From Mesostigma viride (Eukaryota > Streptophyta > Mesostigmatophyceae > Mesostigmatales > Mesostigmataceae), in the NCBI GenBank assembly GCA_009746045.1, contig RPFO01001235.1:1-47014 (forward strand): a stretch of 47,014 nucleotides of DNA. The letters run 5' to 3'. Position 1 is the first letter of the stretch; every line of letters begins with the position of its first letter. Below the pieces are notes generated by a model. It was given only the letters and a program-made list of their open reading frames with translations, did no database searches and was not told where the DNA came from. The translations under genes and the position numbers were made by a program. Positions 11,168-19,711 of this stretch are shown here, piece after piece.

Positions 11168-13174
11168 GCTGGACTGTTGCAGGCAGCATGTAGACCATGA
11201 AAATAGACCACCCACGAAAATTGGGCTCATTCTGAGCTCAAATGGTGACATGTGACAGCATACATGTGCAGTTTTTCGTCATTTCCCCCCTTTACTTACA
11301 TGAAACAAATATGAATAGTGGACAAATGAACTCATTTCAGGCTGGATTCTTGCAGGCAGCATGTAGACCATGAAAATAGACCACCCACAAAAATTGGGCT
11401 CATTCTGAGCTCAAATGGTGACATGTGACAGCATACATGTGCAGTTTTTCGTCATTTTCCCCCTTTTCTTACATGAAACAAATATGAATAGTGGACAAAT
11501 GAACTCATTTCAGGCTGGATTCTTGCAGGCAGCATCTAGACCATGAAAATAGACCACCCACAAAAATTGGGCTCATTATGAGCTCAAATGGTGACATGTG
11601 ACAGCATACATGTGCAGTTTTTCGTCATTTTCCCCCTTTTCTGACATGAAACAAATATGAATAGTGGACAAATGAACTCATTTCAGGCTGGATTCTTGCA
11701 GGCAGCATCTAGACCATGAAAATAGACCACCCACAAAAATTGGGCTCATTCTGAGCTCAAATGGTGACATGTGACAGCATACATGTGCAGTTTTTCGTCA
11801 TTTTCCCCCTTTTCTTACATGAAACAAATATGAATAGTGGACAAATGAACTCATTTCAGGCTGGATTCTTGCAGGCAGCATCTAGACCATGAAAATAGAC
11901 CACCCACAAAAATTGGGCTCATTCTGAGCTCAAATGGTGACATGTGACAGCATACATGTGCAGTTTTTCGTCATTTTCCCCCTTTTCTTACATGAAACAA
12001 ATATGAATAGTGGACAAATGAACTCATTTCAGGCTGGATTCTTGCAGGCAGCATGTAGACCATGAAAATAGACCACCCACAAAAATTGGGCTCATTCTGA
12101 GCTCAAATGGTGACATGTGACAGCATACATGTGCAGTTTTTCGTCATTTTCCCCCTTTTCTGACATGAAACAAATATGAACAGTGAACAAATGAACTCAT
12201 ATCAGGCTGGATTCTTGCAGGCAGCATTTATACCATGAAAATAGACCACCCACAAAAATTGGGCTCATTATGAGCTCAAATGGTGACATGTGACAGCATA
12301 CATGTGCAGTTTTTCGTCATTTTCCCCCTTTTCTGACATGAAACAAATATGAATAGTGAACAAATGAACTCATTTCAGGCTGGATTCTTGCAAGCAGCAT
12401 CTAGACCATGAAAATAGACCACCCACAAAAATTGGGCTCATTCTGAGCTCAAATGGTGACATGTGACAGTGTAAATATGCAGCTTTTCGTCATTTGCACC
12501 GGTTTCTTACATGAAACAAATAGGAATCATGACCAAATGAACTCATATCGAGCTGCCAGGATTCTTGCAAGCAACATTTAAACCATAATACTACACCACC
12601 TACAAAAATTGGGCTCATTATGAGCTCAAATGGTGACATGTGACAGTATAAATATGCAGTTTTACGCCATTTTCATCGTTTTCTTACACGAAATAAATAG
12701 GAATCATGACCAAATGAGCTCATATCGAGCTGGATTCTTGCAAGCTACATTTAAACCATAATACTAGACCACCTACAAAAATTGGGCTCATTATGAGCTC
12801 AAATGGTGACATGTGACAGTGTAAATATGCAACCTTTTGTCATTTGCACCGGTTTCTTACATGAAACAAATAGGAATCATGAACCAATGAACTCATATCC
12901 AGCTGGATTCTTGCAAGCAACATTTAAACCATAATACTACACCACCTACAAAAATTGGGCTCATTATGAGCTCAAATGGTGACATGTGACAGTATGAATA
13001 TGCAGTTTTACGCCATTTGCACCGGTTTCTTACATGAAACAAATAGGAATCATGACCAAATGAACTCATATCAAGCTGGATTCTTGCAAGCAACATTTAA
13101 ACCATAATACTAGACCACCTACAAAAATTGGGCTCATTCGATCTGAGCTCAAATGGTGACATGTGACAGTATAT
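11168..13174 (+). repeat. 173-bp satellite array, about 11.6 copies
   Basis: Units start GCTGGATTCTTGCAGGCAGC and recur exactly every 173 bp (for example 11341, 11514, 11687). Central copies are nearly identical. From about 12440 rightwards the copies diverge (CAAGCAACATTTAAACC, ATAGGAATCATGACC) and gain small indels. The same satellite lies in reverse orientation at about 34020-34934. Confidence 0.96.
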
Positions 13175-13380
13175 GAAAAGAGACAACAAACGTGGACTGA
13201 AGCATTGGCACGCTGAGCCCCGTGCATGTCTGAGACCAGTTGTCTGAAAAGAGACAACAAACGTGGCAGCATGGCACGCCGAGCCCCGTGCATGTCTGAG
13301 ACCAGTTGTCTGAAAAGAGACAACAAACGTGGAAGCATGGCACGCCGAGCCCCGTGCATGTCTGAGACCAGTTGTCTGAA
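13175..13380. repeat. ~66-bp tandem repeat, three copies
   Basis: Units start GAAAAGAGACAACAAACGTGG at 13175, 13246 and 13312. The first is about 71 bp and diverged; the others are 66 bp. Because 66 is a multiple of three, two reading frames on the minus strand show repeated peptides. This is a by-product and not evidence of a gene. Confidence 0.9.
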
Positions 13381-13815
13381 CTGAAACGTAAAAAGCGCGG
13401 ATCCGCGTAAGGCGCGATGTCTACTGGCTCAGGACAGTATATATATATAACCCCTATTGAGTGATAGGGGCTTGTGGGGTACCGGGGAGCTATTATTGAG
13501 TGATGATGATTGAGTGATAATTGAGTGATAAAATATTGGAGTTTTTTTGACTTTTTACTGACACCCGTCACGGGCTTACTGCCCCTTCTCAACCCCCGCC
13601 AACCTTGGCTCGAGGGTCGCCGGGCTTTAGAGGTGCTTTATAATGCTGGCATCCGTCACCACCAGCCGTGGGGCTGCCGCCTACCGATCCCCTCCTACTC
13701 CCGAGCCTGGGGGTGCGATGGTTCGTGACGGGCGTGAAAAGTGTGACTTCCGTTTTGCTCAACCATGACCGACCGCGGACAGCGGGGTTGGGTGAGAACT
13801 GTGGGAGAAGGTTCG

Positions 13816-13866
13816 GCGTTCTGCCCAACTTTTATACCAAAAGCTTTTAAGAGTTGGGCAGAACGC
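13816..13866. promoter_or_regulatory. TIR hairpin, copy 1 (left)
   Basis: The arms GCGTTCTGCCCAACT and AGTTGGGCAGAACGC are perfectly complementary over 15 bp. They enclose a 21-nt loop that contains the palindrome AAAAGCTTTT. A role in replication, packaging or recombination is inference. Confidence 0.6.
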
Positions 13867-14003
13867 GGGACCTCGAAAAGTCAAGCTCACCGCCCAGCGC
13901 GCACCCGGGTCGATGGGCGGCGTGAAAAATGTGACTTCCGTTTTGCTCAACCATTACCGACCGCGGACAGCGGGGGTGTGTGAGGACGGCGGGAGAAGGT
14001 TCG

Positions 14004-14054
14004 GCGTTCTGCCCAACTTTTATACCAAAAGCTTTTAAGAGTTGGGCAGAACGC
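14004..14054. promoter_or_regulatory. TIR hairpin, copy 2 (left)
   Basis: Same 15-bp arms and loop as 13816-13866, offset by exactly 188 bp. Confidence 0.6.
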
Positions 14055-14199
14055 GGGACCCCGAAAAGTCAAGCTCACCGCCCAGCGCGCACCTGGGTCG
14101 CTGGAAAACCCAGCCCTGGTCGGGAAATTCGCGGAACTTTCGTGCAGGGGTCTGCGTCCTCGCGGTACTCGGGAAGGGCGGGAGAGGGGGTGGCGGGGT

Positions 14200-14580
14200 T
14201 TAGCGAATGTCTCTCCAGAGTTGCAGTTGCTCCTTCACCTTCGCGAATGTCGGCGAAGAGATGGACTGCCTGCCCGTGACGCAACCGGCCATGATGGAGA
14301 GAACCGCGAGGTCCTCACACACCTTGTGAACGTCGTCGGGGGTCGCCTCGCTACCTAGTGCGCGTGAGGCGGCGGCTAGGAGGGTCAAAGGATTGTCAAG
14401 CTGTTCTAACTCTAAACGGTAGTTGTCATCGTACGGGTCAGGCTTTCCGGCGATGATGCAGGATATGCGCGCCACCTCTGCGGCGTTGCGGGCCCGCTCG
14501 CTGCCGTCCTGGATGTACCCGCCACTACCCGGCTTGCAGGCCTCGATGCAGTTCAGAATGTCGTTCATGGTCACGAACAT
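14200..14580 (-). CDS. PLV hypothetical protein, 126 aa
   Basis: Leftmost gene of the leftward block. Its stop codon lies at the inner edge of the left TIR. The protein is acidic to neutral and predicted mostly helical, with one Cys-containing N-terminal segment (ILNCIEACKPG), and has no family I recognise. Two in-frame ATGs exist (14580 and 14568). The first is preceded by a TCTATACA element about 10 nt upstream, resembling the second box of the shared viral promoter motif, which favours 14580. Function unknown. Its place at the end of the structural block suggests an accessory or late gene. Confidence 0.65.
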   Translation of the reverse strand: MFVTMNDILNCIEACKPGSGGYIQDGSERARNAAEVARISCIIAGKPDPYDDNYRLELEQLDNPLTLLAAASRALGSEATPDDVHKVCEDLAVLSIMAGCVTGRQSISSPTFAKVKEQLQLWRDIR

Positions 14581-14613
14581 GTTGGAAGCTGTATAGATTC
14601 ACGAAAAGAAAAT

Positions 14614-14619
14614 TTTATT
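14614..14619 (-). terminator. AATAAA polyadenylation signal
   Basis: AATAAA on the minus strand three bases past the stop of the 60-aa gene (14622). It fits a eukaryotic-type 3' end for viral transcripts. Confidence 0.5.
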
Positions 14620-14621
14620 GA

Positions 14622-14804
14622 TTAGTTATGTTTATTATCAGGGGATGGGGCGGGAGTCGGAGTGCCCTCGGAGTCTGGCGCGATTTCAAAAGGGGCGTAC
14701 ACGACCTCATAGGCGCGCCTGTACGTCGGGCTCCTTCTAATCCTCCTTATTGACTCCTCCAGAATTTCTGAGTACTCGTAACCAAGCTTTAAACAGTTGC
14801 CCAT
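14622..14804 (-). CDS. PLV small hypothetical protein, 60 aa
   Basis: Short ORF between two better-supported viral genes, with 41-nt and 34-nt gaps. It is Arg/Tyr-rich in the middle (IRRIRRSPTYRRAYE) and Pro-rich at the C terminus. No membrane segment or known motif is seen. An AATAAA lies just past the stop. Compact spacing and same-strand placement support it as a real gene. Function unknown. Confidence 0.5.
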   Translation of the reverse strand: MGNCLKLGYEYSEILEESIRRIRRSPTYRRAYEVVYAPFEIAPDSEGTPTPAPSPDNKHN

Positions 14805-14838
14805 AGAAGTGTTTCAACCTATGTTGAGCTTTTTTAAC

Positions 14839-15333
14839 CTACTTGTGATGGCACTTGCACTTGTCGAACCCGCGAATTTTCTCAAAACGCAAGATGCAAA
14901 GAAACGACTCGTGGGTTAGTGGGATGAATTGTTTGTCATCAACTCCTCTGTCAATGTGCACTAAACCGATCTCGAGTCTCCCGCCATTCCTAAACAAGTG
15001 ATCGTTTTTTAGGTTGAAAAATGCATGGTCGTTTATCACGGTGTACGAGGCGGCAACATCTTTGCATTCTTCCGTACATAGCACGACACTGTCTTGTGGG
15101 TTATGCTCTCCTCCAGAAAAACTTGAAGAAACTAGTCCGACAAGCGAGTAATTTTCTTGGTTTTCCACGTCCTTGAGATATGCGAAATGGACCCCTCCGC
15201 GCCATGTGCTGTCTATGATAGGCGCTCTTGGGTCTGGCTTGATATCGAAAGAATAAATTCCATTGTACTCGTCGATTGTGTTCTGTGACGCGACAGAATC
15301 TAAAGCGATTTGGTAAATTGTGGGATAATCCAT
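14839..15333 (-). CDS. PLV hypothetical protein, 164 aa
   Basis: Intact ORF in the leftward block with an alternating hydrophobic pattern suggesting a beta-rich fold. A CKCHHK tail at the C terminus and C-x3-C in the middle (about residue 87) could bind metal, but this is speculation. It does not show the His-Asp/Glu-Cys order of the adenovirus-type protease found in polintons, so I do not call it a protease. An ATCTCTTATAAG stretch about 17-28 nt upstream of the start resembles the shared viral promoter motif. Confidence 0.65.
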   Translation of the reverse strand: MDYPTIYQIALDSVASQNTIDEYNGIYSFDIKPDPRAPIIDSTWRGGVHFAYLKDVENQENYSLVGLVSSSFSGGEHNPQDSVVLCTEECKDVAASYTVINDHAFFNLKNDHLFRNGGRLEIGLVHIDRGVDDKQFIPLTHESFLCILRFEKIRGFDKCKCHHK

Positions 15334-15381
15334 GGCTTTATTACAACTTATAAGAGATAATAGTTCTAGTCTTAAAGTTCT

Positions 15382-17073
15382 CTACGCTGGGATGGCGGCG
15401 GGAGTGCCCCACTTGGCCACGAGGTATCCGCGGATCCGTTCAAGCTCCGCTGACGTTTTGGCGGTGTTGTAGATTAGGATCTCGCCGATCCACCCGTCAA
15501 AGGCACGACTCGCGTTGACCGAGTCTCCTCCAATAGAGAGATTTCCTGAACCAGTTGTAGGGTCCGATCCGATTCTGTTATAACCAGCTCGTCCGTCGAA
15601 GCGGGTGAAAAGTGCGTTTGTACTGCTGTTGCATGAAATCGCCATGACGTGTGCCTTGTTGTCAAAGAACTGAGCCCTTGTGCTCACGGTTTCGTATACA
15701 GAACCGGGAGCGAATAGGAGAACGGTCTGTGCCTCTGACTGATAAGACATGAGATAACAATTGCCGTTCGACGATCCAAGCATATACCCTCTAATACCCG
15801 TATACCCCCCTACTACTGGATACGTCGCAGTCGTTAGCTGTTTGGCGACTAGGAGGATGCTCGCATTGACACCGACAGTGTTCCAGAAATTGTTCACGGT
15901 CTCTAACAAGCCAGACCGCGAGTTGATAAAGCGGAGGGACCGTTTCGAGTTCAGTTCAGCCGTATCCAGCGTAGGGCATTTGGTGGAAGTTGCCTGCGTC
16001 ACGTGGTACCCGTTCGGCCCCTTGTCGTTCATCCGCATCACATTCCCGCCCGCCGTGTTTTGCTGGGTCGTGCCGGACGTGTCGCTGAACATCGTGGCGC
16101 TGTCGGACGGATCGTACCACGCGAACAGTGCGGGGTCCGTTGCCGGGTTGTAATTGTACGTGAATGACAGTGTGTTTGATGTCGTGTTTCCAAGCCCTGA
16201 CGTCGCGCTCGTCACGGTGCCCGCGCCCATGCTTACCGTCGTCGCGAAGTCAGACATGGTAGGGGTCACGTCGAACGTGTACGTGGCGCCACTTCCCAAC
16301 AAGTTGGACGCGGTTCCGTTGGTTACGGTGATGTCGCCCAACGAGAACCCGGCGACCGACGTGCTAAAAGTGGCCGTGACTGGGTAAACGGCACCCGTCG
16401 GGGTTCCGGACGCAAGAGTCACCGACGGATTCGCCGAGTACGTGAACGACAGTGTGTTAGATGCCACGTTGGCGTTCCCTGTCGATGCGTCAACAACAGC
16501 ACCCGCGCCCACGCTAACGTTCGTGGCAGAATTGGCTGTAGTTGGCGTCACCTGGAAGGCGTACGACGCCCCGCTGCCGGTCAGGTTGGCGGCTGTCCCG
16601 TTTGTCACCGTGATATCGCCCAGCTCGAACCCCGTGACGGACCTGCTGAACGTGGCGGTCACGTCCACGGAACTGGTGGTGGGCGTCGAGCCCGCGGTCG
16701 TCGCGAGAGTCACCGTCGGAGGGGGCGAGTACGTGAAGGAGAGGGTGGAGGAGGCCGTGTTGCCGATTCCTAGCGTGTTGATTGCTGCGTTTGCTCCAAC
16801 GCTGACGGTTGTCAGTGAATAAGCGACTGCCGGAGTCACCGTGAACGTGTAGGAGGTGTCGCTACCCGTTAAACCGGATGCAGTACCATTTATGACAGCG
16901 ATATCACCCAAGGCGAAACCGGTGACTGGTTGGCTGAATGTTGCTGTAACTGCAATCGGGGAGGCGCTGGGATATGATCCTCCTGTAGCTGTTAATGTGA
17001 TTGACGGCGCTATTCTTACCGGGTTACGCTTCTTCCGCATCAAAGCAGGACAAACACCATACTCAAACGACAT
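15382..17073 (-). CDS. PLV Ig-like repeat / LamG attachment protein, 563 aa
   Basis: After a short basic N-terminal stretch, three ~90-residue tandem repeats (about 23-115, 118-208 and 212-303) carry the pattern VTATFS..V.GF.LGDI.V.NGTA..L.GS, typical of bacterial Ig-like domains in surface adhesins. Residues from about 309 to the end look like a concanavalin A/LamG-type lectin domain (LFAWYDPSDSATMF near the start, DGWIGEILIYNTAKTSAELE near the end). This LamG arrangement is common in phage and large-virus fibre proteins. The likely role is a virion-surface fibre binding host glycans. There is no signal peptide, which fits virion assembly inside the cell. The start follows TATACTA about 8 nt upstream. 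The Ig repeats resemble bacterial sequences, so horizontal acquisition is plausible but untested. Confidence 0.8.
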   Translation of the reverse strand: MSFEYGVCPALMRKKRNPVRIAPSITLTATGGSYPSASPIAVTATFSQPVTGFALGDIAVINGTASGLTGSDTSYTFTVTPAVAYSLTTVSVGANAAINTLGIGNTASSTLSFTYSPPPTVTLATTAGSTPTTSSVDVTATFSRSVTGFELGDITVTNGTAANLTGSGASYAFQVTPTTANSATNVSVGAGAVVDASTGNANVASNTLSFTYSANPSVTLASGTPTGAVYPVTATFSTSVAGFSLGDITVTNGTASNLLGSGATYTFDVTPTMSDFATTVSMGAGTVTSATSGLGNTTSNTLSFTYNYNPATDPALFAWYDPSDSATMFSDTSGTTQQNTAGGNVMRMNDKGPNGYHVTQATSTKCPTLDTAELNSKRSLRFINSRSGLLETVNNFWNTVGVNASILLVAKQLTTATYPVVGGYTGIRGYMLGSSNGNCYLMSYQSEAQTVLLFAPGSVYETVSTRAQFFDNKAHVMAISCNSSTNALFTRFDGRAGYNRIGSDPTTGSGNLSIGGDSVNASRAFDGWIGEILIYNTAKTSAELERIRGYLVAKWGTPAAIPA

Positions 17074-17099
17074 GGAGCTAGTATACTACCACAATGACA

Positions 17100-17264
17100 C
17101 TATTTTTTTGGCAGAGGATACTGGAACTTGGGTTCCATCAGCGGGCCCTTCTTGGCCGGCAAGTTAGTCGCCGTGCCATTATCGGCCAGCTCAGGGGTGT
17201 CGAAGACCAGCGTGACTCTGTTGAGAGGATTCGCGGTGTATCGCGGGTCCTTGAGATAATCCAT
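17100..17264 (-). CDS. PLV small protein, 54 aa
   Basis: A 54-codon ORF fills the otherwise empty 221-bp gap between the attachment-protein gene and the major capsid gene. It starts MDYLKDPRYT and ends in a Pro/Lys-rich tail. A TCTGA ... TGTATAG pair with the spacing of the shared viral promoter motif ends just before its ATG. The 26-nt gap to the next gene downstream and 30-nt gap to the MCP gene match the spacing elsewhere in the block. No domain recognised. Function unknown. Confidence 0.6.
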   Translation of the reverse strand: MDYLKDPRYTANPLNRVTLVFDTPELADNGTATNLPAKKGPLMEPKFQYPLPKK

Positions 17265-17294
17265 CGAATGCTATACACTAACCATCAGACATTT

Positions 17295-18539
17295 TTACAG
17301 GTACACGGCCGCCTGCCGCCCTGCGCCGACGTCCATCTTCGCCTCCATCTCTACGAAGATGTACGAGACATGACCCGCACCCGCGCTGTCGACGCGCAGA
17401 GTCACTACCGATGCAGTGCCCCGTAGATCGAGACCGCTCTGGTACTCGGCGCCAGCACATGGCATGTTGAGGTGACAAGCCATGACGAAATCGCTACCAG
17501 CCCATGTCTCGGGATTGATGTCTGCCCTTGCGCACGACAGACTGTTCCCCTGGTCATTGAAGGCGCTAACCAGGTTCACCCATGCCTCTGTGATGCCCAT
17601 CCTGTACGCTGGTGTCTGATTGCTGCCGTTGATGTCGAACTGGAATCCGGTGAGGCCGTCGGCGGTGTGCGCGAACATGGTGTTGTATCGCGCGTTTGCC
17701 ACATCAGCTGCGGCTGCTACCTGGACGGCCAACAACTTTGACGCGGATGCTGACGAGAGGGTAGCCTTGATGCTGTAGGTGTCGCCGGGAATCGTCTGTT
17801 TGGTCGATTGCCAGGTCTTCCACCTGAACGGCAAGGTGCCACCCTCAGCCAGCCGAGACGCGAAGATCTGAGAGACCACATCCTCTTGGAACCTGTACGT
17901 GTCGATCGAGAAATGGATGTCATTCAGCTCAAACCCGAGACCAGCCCCAGCCGCAACACCACCACCAGCAGCAGCTCCTGGGATCATCACCCCGCCGTCC
18001 ATGAGCGTGATGCGGATCTCGATCGGTGGAAAGAGACTGAGGTCGATGATTCGAGGGTCGCCGGACAAGAACCCGAGCCAGTTGTCAATAATACCCTTTT
18101 GTGCCGTGTTTTCTGTCAGGGTTACGTTAGCCGTGTCGTTGAGAGACCAACCGGCAGGCCCCTGAGAGTTGATAAATCCCTGTCCTCCATGGACCGTCAA
18201 CAAAGTGTTGAAGAGCTGGGCGTAATCGTTGATCGAGTCCACAGACTGGCCACCAACCAGCACCTCGAGCCGCCTGATGAGCGAAGACGTGTACGGTGGA
18301 AACTTGCAAAAACCAGCCGTCGTAGTCGGTGTCGCTTCAAAGAACATGGCGAACGAGTGAAGGTCGGCAAACCCATGGGTAGGCAGCCGGACCGCCACCA
18401 CCGACCCCTGCTTGATGCCGGAGTTGGCGGAGAGCGTGGAGAGCTGTACGCGGGACGTGGAGTGCTGACCGAGCGTCTTAATGAGGTACTGCATGGACTT
18501 CGGGATCGCGCGATTGTACCAAGAACCGTCAGAAGACAT
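17295..18539 (-). CDS. MCP: PLV major capsid protein (double jelly-roll), 414 aa
   Basis: Probable hexon-type major capsid protein that trimerises into the icosahedral shell. Visible support: PLV-MCP-like segments such as SLIRRLEVLVGGQ (residues 86-98) followed by SINDYAQLFNTLL, and DLSLFPPIEIRITLM in the middle. There is also a Gly/Ala-rich loop (AAAGGGVAAGAGLG) between two beta-rich halves, and a length in the usual range for PLV and virophage capsid proteins. It lies beside the penton-like gene and opposite the packaging ATPase, the expected morphogenesis cluster. A clear TCTAAG ... GGTATAC promoter-like motif precedes the ATG. Assignment is by sequence pattern and context; a structure prediction would confirm the two jelly rolls. 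Confidence 0.85.
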   Translation of the reverse strand: MSSDGSWYNRAIPKSMQYLIKTLGQHSTSRVQLSTLSANSGIKQGSVVAVRLPTHGFADLHSFAMFFEATPTTTAGFCKFPPYTSSLIRRLEVLVGGQSVDSINDYAQLFNTLLTVHGGQGFINSQGPAGWSLNDTANVTLTENTAQKGIIDNWLGFLSGDPRIIDLSLFPPIEIRITLMDGGVMIPGAAAGGGVAAGAGLGFELNDIHFSIDTYRFQEDVVSQIFASRLAEGGTLPFRWKTWQSTKQTIPGDTYSIKATLSSASASKLLAVQVAAAADVANARYNTMFAHTADGLTGFQFDINGSNQTPAYRMGITEAWVNLVSAFNDQGNSLSCARADINPETWAGSDFVMACHLNMPCAGAEYQSGLDLRGTASVVTLRVDSAGAGHVSYIFVEMEAKMDVGAGRQAAVYL

Positions 18540-18549
18540 GGTGTGTGTT

Positions 18550-18568
18550 GTATACCTTCTACCTTAGA
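18550..18568 (-). promoter_or_regulatory. Viral promoter motif before the MCP gene
   Basis: On the minus strand TCTAAG (18568-18563) is followed by GGTATAC (18556-18550). The ATG is 10 nt further on. The same pair precedes the primase-helicase gene. Confidence 0.7.
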
Positions 18569-18579
18569 TAAAAATCCGG

Positions 18580-18864
18580 CTAGCTTAGGAACTTACCAAG
18601 CAGCGGGTTGGACGCCCTGTGCGCGTCCACCTTCCTCTCGATGTGCGAAAGGGCGTCGAGTCCGGTCTTCGCGGCCTTGTAGACCGTTCCCAAGACTGGG
18701 GAGCTTTCGAGGAGTTTGCTGGGAACGTGCCCGAGAGCTGCGTCCGCGGCACCGGCGGCACCCTTGATGAACCGCGCGCCCTCGCCGACTTTCCTGATCG
18801 CGTCCCCCGCCATGTGTCCGATTTTACGCGCGGTGCTCACGACTTTGCCGAAATCAAGCTTCAT
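18580..18864 (-). CDS. PLV small basic Gly/Ala-rich protein, 94 aa
   Basis: Small basic protein between the capsid and penton genes, overlapping the end of the penton gene by 11 nt. The N-terminal ~60 residues are Lys-, Ala- and Gly-rich and could form amphipathic helices (KVVSTARKIGHMAGDAIRKV). By position and composition it could be a virion core or membrane-active protein, analogous to adenovirus pVI/pX-type minor proteins, but no homology is visible and this is inference. The start is supported by a TCTAA ... GGTATAA motif ending 9 nt upstream. Confidence 0.7.
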   Translation of the reverse strand: MKLDFGKVVSTARKIGHMAGDAIRKVGEGARFIKGAAGAADAALGHVPSKLLESSPVLGTVYKAAKTGLDALSHIERKVDAHRASNPLLGKFLS

Positions 18865-19711
18865 CCTCTTCGTTTATACCTACCTGGTTAGATAATCTTC
18901 TCGCAGGCAGAACGTCCTTGTCGAGCGCCATGTACTTGAGAATACCCCCGATCTTCCGCGCCTCGACCCCCATGGCCTTTTGCGGGGATATCCGGAAAGT
19001 CAGCTGAACCACCCAGTCGCTGTACAGCTGGATCGGTGCGTCGTCCTCGTCTAACAGGCGCAGGCTGATCGACCTAGGTGAGTCTCGTACGTGCTGCCAC
19101 AGTGGACTCTGCGCCTGCCATATGATGGGCTCGAGAAATTTGGACAGGTTCGGACAACACGCCAACAGACCGCCGTAGACCGTCCCGTGGGTCGCCGAAA
19201 CCACATTCCCGCGCACGATGTCCGAGTAAACATACACGGCCCGCAGCCGCCCGTTCGTGGCTGGTCGGTTGCTGTAAACGACGAACTGGTCATTCGACTG
19301 ATGAATGCCGGGTGTTAGCCCGAGGACCCGCCCGACCGACTCGCCAACCAGGAACTGGAACGGACTCTCTGCAACGAACGTGTACCGACTATTGGCCCGA
19401 TCATAGGTGACTGTGAAGCTGCTGTCGATTGTCAATAAAGTCGTCTCGATGTTCTGGCGGTTCTCGATGGTGGTCCACGACCCGACCGGCAGCGAGACCG
19501 TGTGCGCCGTCGCCATCGTGACCTCAAAGGTGTTGTTATTGCTGTTGATGTGTGTCTGCTCGTAGGGAATCGTCAGCAGGGTCAGCCCCACGTCGTGGTA
19601 ATCCTCTAGCAGGCCAGCAGGGATGTCCCAAATTGGATCATGGAGACCGCCCCTGGTCCTGTTCTCGGTCCTCAGCGTCAACGTCCTGCACTCCTGAACG
19701 TACTCCTTCAT
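18854..19711 (-). CDS. mCP: PLV minor capsid (penton-like) protein, 285 aa
   Basis: Probable single jelly-roll penton protein at the icosahedral vertices. The pattern matches polinton/PLV minor capsid proteins: SLPVGSWTTIENRQNI (73-88) in the first half, ESVGRVLGLTPG (124-135), a VYVYSDIVRGNVV strand (159-171), and a C-terminal APIQLYSDWVVQLTFR (225-240) resembling the 'D..G.PI.....W.V.L.FR' end of the family. It overlaps the preceding gene by 74 nt (19638-19711) and the following gene by 11 nt, showing tight packing with the other virion genes. Length fits the family. Confidence 0.78.
   Translation of the reverse strand: MKEYVQECRTLTLRTENRTRGGLHDPIWDIPAGLLEDYHDVGLTLLTIPYEQTHINSNNNTFEVTMATAHTVSLPVGSWTTIENRQNIETTLLTIDSSFTVTYDRANSRYTFVAESPFQFLVGESVGRVLGLTPGIHQSNDQFVVYSNRPATNGRLRAVYVYSDIVRGNVVSATHGTVYGGLLACCPNLSKFLEPIIWQAQSPLWQHVRDSPRSISLRLLDEDDAPIQLYSDWVVQLTFRISPQKAMGVEARKIGGILKYMALDKDVLPARRLSNQVGINEEDEA
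18874..18892 (-). promoter_or_regulatory. Viral promoter motif before the 94-aa gene
   Basis: TCTAA (18892-18888) and GGTATAA (18880-18874) on the minus strand, 9 nt before the ATG. The motif lies inside the 3' end of the penton-like gene. Confidence 0.65.

Larger units (their letters stand above)
13733..14108 (+). repeat. 188-bp direct duplication in the left TIR
   Basis: Two head-to-tail copies (13733-13920 and 13921-14108) start CGTGAAAA.TGTGACTTCCG. Each includes GACCGCGGACAGCGGGG or a close variant and a 15-bp-stem hairpin. Inverted equivalents lie in the right TIR. Confidence 0.9.
13438..14203 (+). repeat. PLV left terminal inverted repeat
   Basis: Starts with (TA)6 ACCCCTATTGAGTGATAGGGG and ends at GGGGTTTAG, inverted relative to 31354-32123. 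It carries an ATTGAGTGA-type short repeat cluster (13450-13530) and a 188-bp direct duplication (13733-13920 and 13921-14108), each copy with one hairpin. The inner boundary coincides with the stop codon of the first viral gene. Confidence 0.95.

Noticed and set aside
13066-13592. Repeat-containing minus-strand ORFs over the 66-bp repeat
   Set aside because: The unit is a multiple of three, so open frames repeat automatically. They also run into the PLV TIR.
14839-15333. Adenovirus-like cysteine protease
   Set aside because: No ordered His-Asp/Glu-Gln-Cys catalytic set could be found in the 164-aa product.
17808-18767. 319-codon plus-strand ORF opposite the MCP gene
   Set aside because: Arg/Pro-rich shadow that spans two viral genes and the MCP promoter.
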